The notes under the pieces were generated by a model. The model saw nothing but the letters and a program-made list of their open reading frames with translations, was not told where the DNA came from and made no database searches. From Nematopogon swammerdamellus (lineage: Eukaryota; Arthropoda; Insecta; Lepidoptera; Adelidae), in assembly GCA_946902875.1 (NCBI GenBank), contig OX336343.1, positions 2,332,754 through 2,396,753 on the forward strand: a DNA stretch of 64,000 bases, written 5' to 3'. A program made the translations under genes and the position numbers. Positions within the stretch are counted from its first letter, which is position 1, and every line of letters starts with the position of its first letter. Positions 54,457 through 64,000 of the stretch are shown here, in pieces.

Positions 54457-55074
54457 GAACCGCACATACTAAAACGTCACATACTAAGAGTGGTGCCCGC
54501 AAATCTGCTGGCACGGCTTGTTGACTGCACCTTCGGTCTCTCGCCACAGCCACCCATGTTCGTTTACATAAAAAAAACCGGCCAAGTGCAAGTCGGACTC
54601 GCGCGCCGAGGTTTCCGGACCGTCACGTAATTGATCGGTTCTTATTATCCGTTCCGTTTAGGTTTTCCTGTAGACTATAATAGAGGCCCTATATTCTGTA
54701 GTTTTTCCAAATTTTACACTCAGTAGTTTCGGAGATGGGGGGGGTTGACGCTCGATTTTTTTTTTAATTTCTTTTAAACTATTATAAAAAACGTATAGGT
54801 AAATCGAGAAGCTTTGTCATACAAATTGAAAACCTAAACATTTTATTCGTTTAGCACATGGCTTAAATAAAATCTTGTCTTTCAAAAGGTTTTTTATTTA
54901 TTATTTCGTGCTTTTTAGTTTTCTTTTTGTACAGTTTTGAGTACACTCGATTGTATTGTCATCAGCGCCAAACGTCTGCGCAAAATTTCAGCTCAATCGT
55001 TTGGGTGGAACTGGCTTAAAATTCAGTTGCAAGAATTGAACCGCACATACTAAAACGTCACATAGTAAGAGTGG
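54457..55074 (-). repeat. Rep-D-containing block between 37-bp direct repeats
   Basis: 54457-54493 and 55038-55074 match at 36 of 37 bases (gaaccgcacatactaaaacg ... taagagtgg). Between them: a gactgcacc...cacccatg phrase also seen at 63650, then a minus Rep-D end (ccggccaagtgcaagtcgga at about 54588) followed by an extended 450-bp body. Confidence 0.8.
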
Positions 55075-55079
55075 AAGAT

Positions 55080-57040
55080 AAATGAAAGCTTGTATAAAAG
55101 CACCGAACTAGAAACAATTTTGTATTTTGTGTGTGAATAAATGACAGGTAGGTATTATGTAGGTATAAGTAAGCTTTCTAAGTTAAGCCTAAGGCTTATT
55201 TGCTTTACCTATTACGATTTGGATTGTGCGGGGATTGGTAGCAAACGTACATAAAACATATTTGCTATTCAATTGTGGGTTTATTTATTTAGGTACATAA
55301 TAGGTATTTTTTTTTTTATTTAGTTCCAATAAATGACACCTCGGCTATATATGCAGAGTCCTTTTACAGTCCTTACGCTACTTCCCACCATCATACGCCC
55401 CCCTGCACACTGGTTCCAGCAGTGGTGCAGGTTCCTTCTCTTTCATTCTTTTTTATTCAATTTAATATACATATTTTCATTTACACATTTACAATTATTA
55501 TACATATTTTCCATTATTTTATACATTTACATATTTACAATTTATCATACATCTTATAAGAGATACATACAATGAAAATAATTAAAATGTAATTTGAATA
55601 GTGTTATACGTCGTTACACGTGAAGTTATTTTTCTTTGGTGCTGTGTCCATTCTGTTTATGATCGTTACCTACTACTAATACAAATAAAATATATACTTA
55701 AACTTATCATTACGTTACCGTACTGTTACTAATAAGTATGGCCAGTATCTATTGACTATCTCGCTAGGACCTTGGATTAAGAATTTTAGACTTAGAGTTT
55801 ACACTGTAATTTTTACACACACTGTTCCTACTACTAACAATTTATACCTACCTACATAATAGGTATTATGTAGGCACTTGTGAAGGTTAAATATTTGATT
55901 GAGACCGAAGAATGTGTAGAGTTCGAGAAAGATGTAAGTATAGATAAGGATAGACATAAGGATAGACTTTAGAAGCTTTAAAAATAAAATAAAAAATTAC
56001 ATAAGGTTATTGCTTAGATACTCTGTATGGATACGGAAGCCTAAAATGTGTGTTGAATGGACGTACATACACGTGTGAGTACAAATACAAATATAGTTAA
56101 TTGTACACCATAAAACCTGGAACACAATACGATGCAGCATTCTTTACAATGTATGTTACAAGCGCATGGGGCGGAAAATGCAGTCAAAAGTAAAGTGTGA
56201 GACATAAAAATGATTAAACAAATGAATGTAAACATATAAATAGATACGCACATAAATAAATACTATAATATAGGTACATAATATGATATTTATGTATAAA
56301 TTTCATATAATACAAAAATAGAAATAGGTAACACTTCGTATAGCTATAGAAAATGAACAAGTACAGAAGCGAACGATAATCATTAGTAAATTAGCAACTT
56401 AATTTGCTTTCTTCTTCCAATTACGAAGACTCGTGCGAGATAATTATGTTTTCTGTTTCCTCTTTACGTGTAATACTTGCTACTGCATGGTGTGATGTAA
56501 CACGCTCTGCTTGTCTGTTCGTATGTTTTAAGCGGCGGCGGAGGCGGGTGGCCATGTGCGAGAGGTAGATAGAAGCGTTATTTCGCATTCGTCACCGTTA
56601 AATGTTTTATGAAAAAATCGGTTTCTTGCACTAATTCTTCGCATTCGTCACCGGTTTTGGGCAGGTACAGTTTGGAGATAAAATGAAAGTGCGTATTCAA
56701 TAATCAATAATATTTTTTATTTAGGTACCATGAATGTTTATTGTTTATACATGCAGTTTCTAAAATGAATTATTTATTGCTCCACAAATATTTCACAAGA
56801 ATAAAACTATGAATACAGTTAGGTACATGAGGTGCAAAGGCGGATTTATCCATTGAAGAGTATTCTTACAGCCAACCTTTAGGTGTGCGAAATGTGTAAA
56901 AAATGGAATGTTAGGTAGTAGCAGAGAATAAGATATGACAATTTTTTATTTAAAAATATAAGGTTTTACGAAAACCTGAAAAGTAGAATTATATTTATAT
57001 AATTAATACTACGTAAGAATAAATATAAATTAGGCGACAT
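55080..57040. other. AT-rich, no recognisable gene
   Basis: Several short homopolymer runs and scattered taggtattatgtagg phrases (55150, 55860). The stretch 56090-56260 (ttaattgtacaccataaaac, ttctttacaatg) echoes 10930-11060, suggesting a diverged LINE 3' end. No gene is supported. Confidence 0.5.
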
Positions 57041-57049
57041 GAATTGTAT

Positions 57050-57412
57050 TAAGATAAAGATAAGGAGTCCGAGAGAGGTCCGAGGTTGGAACTTGGAATC
57101 TGGTCGATGATGTACCCAGTGAGTTTTTTCTGATGAAAAAATTTTCATTCATACCTACACCGGCTGCTTCACCGTTCGGAACCGGTGTAAAACTGTAGGT
57201 CCCTTCCCTTGCCACTTACTAGGTGGTAGACTCAAATTGTAGCCGACTGGGTTGATACCACCGTACTGGATGTAAGATGCCCGCATAGTTGCGTTCTCCT
57301 CCAGCAATCCAAAGGGAAGTCTCCGGTATGGTACCTATCTTCTCGTAGGTGATATTGGCTGGTCGGAGCACGTGATTTGGCGGCCCCTCCGACTCAACCA
57401 CCCATTCCCTAC
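57050..57412 (+). repeat. SINE-B copy, head damaged
   Basis: gagaggtccgaggttggaac (damaged box B), gcttcaccgttcggaaccgg, gtgtaaaactgtaggtccct, actaggtggtagactcaaat, actggatgtaagatgcccgc, agcaatccaaagggaagtct and ggctggtcggagcacgtgat. Confidence 0.85.
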
Positions 57413-57414
57413 AA

Positions 57415-57615
57415 GTTGAACCTACCACCTAGTAAGGGGCAAGGGAAGGGACCTACACTTTTACACCGGTTCCGAATGGTGAAGCAGCAGGTGTAGGTAT
57501 GCACTTAAATTTTTTCGTTAAAAAAAAAATCATTGGTACACGTCGACCGGATTCGAACCTCGGACCTCTCGCATGAGAAGCCGATGCCCAAACCACTCGG
57601 CCACCCGCCGCTTGT
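57415..57615 (-). repeat. SINE-B 5' half, minus, abutting the previous copy
   Basis: Complement of the SINE-B head with intact box B (ggattcgaacc at about 57549-57559) and box A (ccactcggcca at about 57593-57603). With 57050-57412 it makes an inverted pair. Confidence 0.85.
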
Positions 57616-57714
57616 GTTCCAGCATTGAGCCTGCTAAACCACCAAACTATAATATACTAGAAGCGGTAAACCGCAATGAAACGAAATCTGATTGTGTCTA
57701 GCTTTTTATTATTT

Positions 57715-57910
57715 TTAACACCCGACGACGCAAAAGGAATGGTGTTCTAATTTTGACGCCTACGTCTGTCTGTCTGTGGCGTCGTAGCGCTAGGGACCCC
57801 CTTAATTTTTAACTTATTGGTTTTTTCCTAGAATATCCGGCATAATCACACATATCCTGTGACAATTTCAACCGGCTACCTATTACGGTTCAAAAGATAC
57901 AGCCCTTTTG
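57715..57910. repeat. Fragments of the 'taacacccgacg' repeat and Rep-D
   Basis: taacacccgacgacgcaaaa, tctgtctgtggcgtcgtagc; then minus Rep-D text (acaatttcaaccggctacct, attacggttcaaaagataca). Confidence 0.65.
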
Positions 57911-57949
57911 TAATAAAGAAGGTTTGGTTAGCTTAGGTTAGGTTAGTTT

Positions 57950-58090
57950 TAGGATTGACAAACAATTGTCTTTGCCAGATTTAGGATTGACAAACAATTG
58001 CCTTTGTCAGGTTTACGATTGACAAACAATTTGTCTTTGCCAAGTTTACGATTGACAAACAATTATTGTCTGCCAGGTTTAGGATTGGCG
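57950..58090. repeat. 32-bp tandem repeat, about 4 copies
   Basis: Unit aggattgacaaacaattgtc + tttgccaggttt starts near 57952, 57984, 58016, 58049 and 58082 with small differences. Confidence 0.88.
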
Positions 58091-58384
58091 TCAATTTACT
58101 GCCAATATCTACAATCCGTTTTCCAATTCACAGCAATGTACTGCCTTGAAGTACATCAATCAAAAGAAGTCCGACTTACTCTGTGAAGGTTTTCCAATAC
58201 TTGAAGCAAGTTTGAACACGGTTTAAAAGGGAAACTCCGTCCTTTGGGAAGGTGCAGCCATAGAACTTGGACACCAGTGCGAGTGAAGTCAGTAGCTAAA
58301 AATTAAAGTCTTTGAAGTCTGAATGGACAAGTATGTGTGTATATATTTATGTATTAAATCTTATATAAACTGTAATCAATCAAT

Positions 58385-58815
58385 ACTAATCATCTTAAGG
58401 GATGGTCATGGTCATGGAGTAAGTTACTTTGTTTTATTAAATATTGCGTTTATAGATTCTATGTATGATACTAAAACTAAATTGACTATTTTTAGAAATA
58501 TTTTCTGTACGTATGTATGTAATGTCCATAACTCTTAAACCGATCATCCAAACCAAATCCGATCAAACTTAGTACAAGCACATTTAACTATACAGCTCGA
58601 CGTGAGCTTGAATTTATATGTGCGACCGACCGTGTAACGTACGTCATTATATAAATATCCTTATAACTCAAGAACTACTTTATCGATTTGCATACGGTTT
58701 TCGCTGTTACATTCTGCCATTTCATAACGCTACGTCATCGACGGCCTGAGCTGTGAGCAAAAAGGTAAAACCCTTAACACCCGAAGCGAAGCCGCGGGCA
58801 AAAGGTAGGAAGTAA
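58385..58815 (-). repeat. Rep-E copy, diverged
   Basis: gggatggtcatggtcatgga (with a short internal duplication), gtttatagattctatgtatg, ctcttaaaccgatcatccaa, and at the far end cgaagcgaagccgcgggcaa. Confidence 0.75.
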
Positions 58816-58879
58816 TAATTTTGTTTCTTTAGTAAAGTGGTGCTAGGCGAAAGATAAAACCTAAATACAATCAATCAAT

Positions 58880-59275
58880 CATCAATATCAATATTATTAT
58901 TATTTTTTATACTAATAAGGGTGACCATGGAGTAAATTACTTTGTTTTATGAGATACTGCGTTTGTAGACTCTATTCATGATACTAAAACTTAATTGACG
59001 ATTTTTAGAAATCTTTCCTGTATGTATGTATGTTCCTCCATAACTCTTAAACCGATCATCCGAATTCGATTAAACTTAGTACAAGCATAATTAACTATAC
59101 GTGACAGAGCATAGGCTAAATAAAATTAAGTTCTGGTTACGCTAAGATGTGGCTCTCATACAAACCAAATTGTTCCGCGCGCCGAAATAAAGGTACGGTA
59201 GCGGGCTTTACCTACTTACTTTCTTCTTTTTAAACGTGAATTTCACGCGAGTGAACCCGCGGGCAGAAGCTATAG
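58880..59275 (-). repeat. Rep-E copy, near full length
   Basis: ggtgaccatggagtaaatta, gagatactgcgtttgtagac, ctcttaaaccgatcatccga, ggctctcatacaaaccaaat, and tttcacgcgagtgaacccgc then gggcagaagct. It covers the same span as 12505-12905 in reverse. Confidence 0.85.
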
Positions 59276-59279
59276 CTTA

Positions 59280-60695
59280 ATAAGCTCGTTTATTTAGTAA
59301 AGTGATGCAAGGCGAAATACAAAACATACCTAAAAATACAATATGAAATGAAATAATGAAACAAGATAAGTATGTATATTTATACACTATTTCACATGTT
59401 GACATTCTGCATATTCTCTGGCACAACGTATTCGAGACTGTGTAGAAATTCTTTGTAAATAAAATACTTGCAAAGTCCCGTCCCAACAAGTCAAAGGTTT
59501 AAAACCCATTGAAGGAATCCTTTAAAATCTTATTTTCTCCTTTACAGTCGCTTGCAGAACTGCGAACAAAATTGTATTTTGTGCCAATACGTTTAGGGTT
59601 GAAAATCCATTGAAGTATTCTTACGGTAGACCTATTATAATTTGGTTCGGTACTCCACAAAGCCCGGCCTCTACATAATGTTGACGAGAAATGTTGGGAA
59701 TCAATTTATTACCGTTTTATTTTTTCTTGCCTTTGAGTTCATATTTTGCTGTTGATCCTGATATTATTTGCTGTAATGTAGTCGTGTTAAAAATATTGTG
59801 ATGATCATCATAATTAGTGAATAATTTTATATAATAATTTTATTTAACAGCAAAAATACCATTACATAATAGAAAGTCAATTAACTAAAAACTATAATAT
59901 AGTATAAAAAATCTCGTTCAAAGAGTTCAAACTGTTCCCGAAATGACCGCGAAAAGTAGGTACCCTTGCGGCGGGTTACTTTGGCTTATTTTTAAATAAT
60001 TTTAGAATTTGATCTGTAGTTTGTTTCGGTATTGTCATTTTAGTATTCTTATATTTTATATACAAGCTCAAAGATGTAACTAATGATATGCAAAGTGTAT
60101 TTTAGAAATATGCTAAGCATAACTTAGGTTTTTTTTTTGTAAAGTTTGGGCCAAAGTTGTTCTTAGGAAAGGGTTACTTAAATCCCATGAAAATTTATCG
60201 GTGAAAAGTCGCATTTAGAGCTATCAGTGGCTAAAGTAACCCCCAAGGGCGGTAAGATTGAATATCTAGGACAGGTTTAATGTAAGAAATAGTTCAAAAT
60301 AAATAAAAGTACGATAGAAAATCATCATTACCAAAATAATTTACTTCACTCAAAAGTTTGCAGCACAGTAATTCGCCGGTTTTAGCTGTCAAAACTTCAA
60401 ATGCCACAGACCAACAAACTTGCTCGCGGCGAGTCGGTAAATGTACCGCAAGTACTAGAGATGCCGATCGGTTTAAATACAATAAGTTGCACACTGAATA
60501 ATACCAAAAATTTGGTATAAAACCGGTATAATACCGATAGATCACCGTTGCTTTGGTGACTAACCTAAAAAATCATAAGCGTATAAATAACATTAAAAAA
60601 GGACGTTTAGTACTCCCGCATAAGGTTGATTCTTGGTTTAATAGGTAGGTAGTATCCCCCACGAGGCCGCCCGTAACGCCAAAGAGCGCGTGCAC
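59280..60695. other. No recognisable gene
   Basis: AT-rich; short frames on the minus strand (59277-59489, 60294-60545) lack recognisable motifs. 60490-60540 has a small ggtataaaaccggtataata tandem. Confidence 0.55.
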
Positions 60696-60699
60696 CGCC

Positions 60700-60812
60700 G
60701 TGAAATAGCCGTTTCAACCGACCTTTCATTCAGTGCGATGGTACCAACCCGGGCGGGTTAAACCCTACCACCTAGTAATATAACAAGGGAGTCATATCCC
60801 TTAGTCTCTTCT
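60700..60812 (-). repeat. SINE-A middle fragment
   Basis: atagccgtttcaaccgacct, ttcattcagtgcgatggtac, ggcgggttaaaccctaccac, gggagtcatatcccttagtc. Confidence 0.8.
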
Positions 60813-61204
60813 GAATTAAGTCAACCTATCATGGAAGGTGTGTCCACGAACGAGCCGTCGCGTCGCCCGTAGTCCGTAGTACGCACGTTGAAACCAGTTC
60901 TCCGAACCGGGATAGCTTCGGTCAGGCATAAGAACTCCTGCACCGGAACTCCCCTCTCGTTCTCGCTATAGGCACATTATAGAGGGCAGAAGGAGACAGA
61001 CATACCCCAACATATGCCGTGGGAAGGCTCACTACATCGCATGTAATATTTAGACATTCTTGTCAGTAATTATTTCTGATATTGATGTGATTGTACCATA
61101 CCGGCAGGTACCTACTTAAAAGGTTCGCTTCCGAATTCCGATACATATGTGTATCAATAAAACAAATCCAAATTCTGTACTTTTGTCCAGACTCATAATG
61201 GTGA

Positions 61205-61600
61205 ACAATCGGTCAAGCGTGAGTTTTACTCACCCACAGAGCGTTCCGTAGATATAGCTATAGGCATCGATGGCTATAGTTGCCATACCTGTCGAAAAAC
61301 CATATCTGTCTTTTGTATCTGTCATACCAAACTGCCTGTCGCGCCATCTATCATTGAGTAGCGTAAACACAATTGATTGCTAGCACGTTTCTTGTATGGG
61401 GACCCCCTTATTATTCAATCATGTTTCCTTTTTTTATTATTTGTTGGCATATCATCCACATTATACACAAATATTCTGTGAAAATTTCAACCGGCTACCT
61501 ATTGCGGTAGCCCTAGGACGGATGGACGGACAGACGGACAGACGGACAGAAGTTGTAGGCTTAGTAATAGGCTTCCGTACGCATACGGAACCCTTAAAAT
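61205..61600 (-). repeat. Rep-D copy, near full length
   Basis: cggtcaagcgtgagttttac, gcgccatctatcattgagta, acgtttcttgtatggggacc, attctgtgaaaatttcaacc, a GGAC(A/G) run (61515-61550), taataggcttccgtacgcat, acggaaccc. Confidence 0.85.
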
Positions 61601-61989
61601 GTAATCTAAAAGCCTTATTATAAAAGCTTCAGTTACGAAATGAATGTGTAATTATTAGAAAACAAAATAAAAAAATTTTTGCTCACAGTTTAACATTGTG
61701 GCAAATACCAGGCGCCCAGCGACCGTGAAGAGCCATTGTTCGACAATGCACTCGAGTCTCTATGGAATTAACCTTACGGATTCGCGTTAAGTCACAGCTG
61801 TGGGTGGCGTGAAACGCGCGCGTTACATACAGGTTGTTATTATAGAGTGAAATGTTTCTCTATGGTACGAACGCATATTTCCAAAGACTACTAAACGGGA
61901 GTTTGCGAAAGCATTATTTATTTATTTTTTATTTTATTTTTTCACCAGTGTCATGTATAGTGAGGATTCATGGTCAGGTGCGGTCATTT

Positions 61990-62460
61990 TTAAACACCGA
62001 CGCAAAAGTATGGATGTTATAAGTTTTACGCCTCCGTCTGGCTGTGTGTCTCTGTGTCTGTCTGTGGCTTCGTAGCTCCCAAACGGATGGGCCGATTTGC
62101 ATGCGGTCTTTTTTAGGGTTCCGTATCCGTCGTATGGGACCCTATTACTAAGCCTACGCCGTCTGTCTGTATGTCTGTCTGTCCGTCTGTCCGTCTATCC
62201 GAGGGTTGTATCCACGCTGTATCGCTGTTGAAATTTTCACAGAATATGGCCGATATAACAACAAATAATAAAAATAAGAAAAAGTTAAAAATTCACGGTG
62301 GTCCCCATACAAGCAATTAAAAAGTGTATGCGCGCCATCTACCGAAAAGAGTATGAAGCATTTTAACTAATACATAGATGAAGTGAGTGGCGCTGACCAT
62401 GACATGGCGATACGGAACCCACGGTGCGCGAGTTCGACTCGCACTTGGCCGGTTTTTATT
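61990..62460 (+). repeat. 'accgacgcaaaag' repeat fused to a Rep-D copy
   Basis: 61995-62110: aacaccgacgcaaaagtatg, gtggcttcgtagctcccaaa, gggccgatttgcatgcggtc. 62112-62455: agggttccgtatccgtcgta, cctattactaagcctacgcc, GTCT/GTCC run, gcgccatctaccgaaaagag, accatgacatggcgatacgg, gcgagttcgactcgcacttg. Confidence 0.85.
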
Positions 62461-62734
62461 AGAAAGCTTTTAACCGGGACGGCTATGTTTGATTTGATGA
62501 AGATCAGTTCAGCCGATTCGAAGATCATCGATATTTTTCCTAAATTGGTGAAGGGATATCTGCTGTAAAATGGAAATGTATTACACTTTCACTCGTCGCC
62601 TTTTATGTCAATAAACGGAATTTATTACAAGACTAATTTATGTAGGTACCTTGTAACCTAACATTACCTAACTAAGTTAGGTAAGGTTAGGTTACAAGTT
62701 AAGTTCAAATTACGGCTCTTAAAAAGGTTGAAAT

Positions 62735-62845
62735 AAAAGTTTAATTACAAATTTAAAAAAAGCCTTCCGACACATCAACATCCTCAAAAAGTCAAAAATA
62801 ATTTCCGCATAGTTAATTAAAGGCGTCGGGGGACCGCTAAGTAAA
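62735..62845. mobile_element. Rep-G left-arm fragment
   Basis: aataaaagtttaattacaaa, gtcaaaaataatttccgcat, aggcgtcgggggaccgctaa; the loop and right arm are missing. Confidence 0.75.
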
Positions 62846-63084
62846 AAGAAAATCAACTCGATCTTATTAATTACGGTCAAAATGTCTCAAAACAGATAAT
62901 CACCAAAGAATATAAAAATAAATACAATTCTTTCGCAAACTCCAATAGTAGACTTTGGAAATATGCGGTATGGGCTGAGAAGTCGATACCTAACCGAATG
63001 TTTATACGAGAGTGCGGAAAATAGCTGCGCGGAAAAGCAAACAGAACCGGCTACAGTTGTTTCACATTTTCAAAGGTTTAAAAT

Positions 63085-63530
63085 TGGGTACCGTGTGGGG
63101 CCGATACTTAAACATAATATCCCCACTGATCACTGAATCTCTCCCTGTGCACGTCGTGAAAGGCGATTATGGGATAAGGCGCCGTGCTAAAGAGCGACAG
63201 GACAGCCACCTCTCACCTTGGCGCGGTCCTTCCACCGAGTCATGCAGCAGGTGGGTCCTCGTGCCTTACTTGCTGCTTGATAGAGTTATCTTGTCCTAAT
63301 ACATTGCTAAACGTGGTGGTCGGTGTTGCGCTGTAATTTACAAGAGTACCCGCAGCAAAACACCGATTAATCTGCTTACCCTTATTGTCGGGATACAGTA
63401 CCTTGTCCTAATACATTGCTAAACGTGGTGGTCAGTGTTGTGCTGTAATTTACAAGAGTACCTGCAGCACAACGCCGATTAATCTGCTTACCCTTATTGT
63501 CGGAATACAGCGTGTGGTATGTATGTATGT
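63085..63530 (+). repeat. Rep-F full-length copy with a duplicated 3' part
   Basis: Starts gtaccgtgtggggccgatac, ctctccctgtgcacgtcgtg, ccacctctcaccttggcgcg, cttccaccgagtcatgcagc. The 3' block (cctaatacattgctaaacgt ... ctgcttacccttattgtcgg) occurs twice in tandem, at 63296-63400 and 63407-63511, and the copy ends in (TATG)n. Confidence 0.88.
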
Positions 63531-63821
63531 TTTAAATTTGGACGATGCTGTATAGTTTTACAACAATTAATATATACATTTTGAGGGTCCCAGCGCGAAA
63601 TTATTTGTGTTTGATTTTGAAATTTTAGCCATATCAAGCCTAACTATCGACTGCACCATGTGTTCCTCAGCACAGGCACCCATGCTGGTTTCATAAACAA
63701 AAACTAGACAAAGGATTTACCGTTTGGCTATATTTTCACTACTGCGGAACAACAAGCGATGCGGACGTGAATTCATTGAAGCGCGACAAAGCAGAGCTGT
63801 CACTGTGACAGATGAAGCAAT

Positions 63822-63956
63822 ATGGCGGCGATGACGCGGCTGGTCGCCGCGCGGGTATCATCTCGTGGGAATATCAAGCTGTTCGTTCACAGACTTCAGA
63901 TAGTCTCGTCGTACCATTATTATGATTCAAAGAGATTAAAATTAAAGGAAGTTTAA
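63822..63956 (+). CDS. Small ORF or first coding exon, unrecognised
   Basis: ATG at 63822 has A at -3 and G at +4 (aatATGG). The frame is open for 44 codons: MAAMTRLVAARVSSRGNIKL, then a basic, Tyr/His-containing tail, with TAA at 63954-63956. The N-terminus is Arg-rich, without acidic residues in the first 34 positions, and amphipathic-looking, as in mitochondrial presequences. Upstream is a short ctgtcactgtgacag palindrome. It lies near the window edge. It could be a real first exon with a donor I cannot place, or chance. Confidence 0.25.
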   Translation: MAAMTRLVAARVSSRGNIKLFVHRLQIVSSYHYYDSKRLKLKEV

Positions 63957-64000
63957 TGTCTTTGTTATTATCAGATTTTAATATTTAATTGATGAAGGAT

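Noticed and set aside
1..64000. LTR retrotransposon or endogenous virus
   Set aside because: I saw no pair of long terminal repeats, primer-binding site or gag/protease/integrase motifs. The RT-type fragments are Penelope-like or non-LTR.
1..64000. CRISPR-like array (regular 29-bp repeats)
   Set aside because: The 29-bp units are head to tail without unique spacers, in a eukaryotic repeat context.

Overview
The window looks like a piece of a lepidopteran (moth or butterfly) nuclear genome. It is AT-rich and intron/intergenic in character, and it is packed with interspersed repeats whose signature phrases are ones I associate with Lepidoptera: tails around 'tcgcacttggccgg', ends around 'cccgcggcttcgctcgcgtg', RTE-type 'ccactgctggacat' tails, and tRNA-derived SINEs. 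I see no bacterial-style genes, CRISPR array, rRNA or intact tRNA gene. Almost all open reading frames are chance frames or decayed transposon coding fragments. The species and the host locus cannot be told from the sequence alone.

Host-type features are few. The best is a GC-rich exon (about 8563-9417) with a splice acceptor before it and a donor after it, carrying a proline-rich N-terminal coding region from an ATG at 8648. A TATA/Inr/CCAAT arrangement on the minus strand at 688-801 is a promoter candidate inside a GC-rich, tandemly repeated left edge. An unrecognised ORF lies at 13200-13556, and a 44-codon ORF with a good start context lies at 63822-63956.

Repeat families (names are mine). 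SINE-A: tRNA-derived, box A tagctcagtgg and box B ggttcggattcc, about 490 bp, poly(A) tail. SINE-B: tRNA-derived, tggccgagtgg and ggttcgaatcc, about 400 bp. SINE-C: one further tRNA-like head near 33.95 kb. Rep-D: the 'gttccgtac ... tcgcacttggccgg' family. Rep-E: 'cccgcggcttcgctcgcgtg ... ggtcatggagtaagtta'. Rep-F: 'ctctccccgtgcatgtcgt ... ctgcttaccc' ending in (TATG)n. Rep-G: a nearly perfect palindrome of about 210 bp with 'ggaccgctaagtaaat' flanking the loop. Rep-H: 'ctataataaaat ... gaagccgcgggcaaaagcta'.

Layout. 1-2 kb: GC-rich tandem repeats and a DNA-transposon remnant. 2-4 kb: Penelope-like element. 4.2-5.35 kb: inverted SINE-A pair, one copy split by a MITE with an 8-bp target duplication. 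5.8-7 kb: a 504-bp TIR element and a 29-bp minisatellite. 8.5-9.4 kb: coding exon. 9.8-17 kb: SINE/LINE remnants and hairpin elements. 17.7-19 kb: a second, larger array of the same 29-bp unit. 19-24 kb: SINEs and Rep-G. 24.2-26 kb: a foldback structure whose arms are a tandem array in opposite orientations around a reverse-transcriptase scrap. 26-38.4 kb: MITEs, an RTE fragment, SINE copies and a cluster of TIR elements. 38.8-41.5 kb: a 2.7-kb foldback element with 35-bp TIRs, a 7-bp target duplication and an inside made almost wholly of an inverted 10-bp-periodic array. 48.4-50.6 kb: a LINE split by a 1.4-kb hAT-type element with an exact 8-bp target duplication. 51.4-54.2 kb: a three-level nest (Harbinger-like MITE inside a Penelope-like element inside a hAT transposon), each level with its own target duplication. 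54-64 kb: further dispersed repeats.

The genes do not form a pathway. What stands out is the insertion history, and the two large inverted arrays, which could form long hairpin RNA if transcribed.
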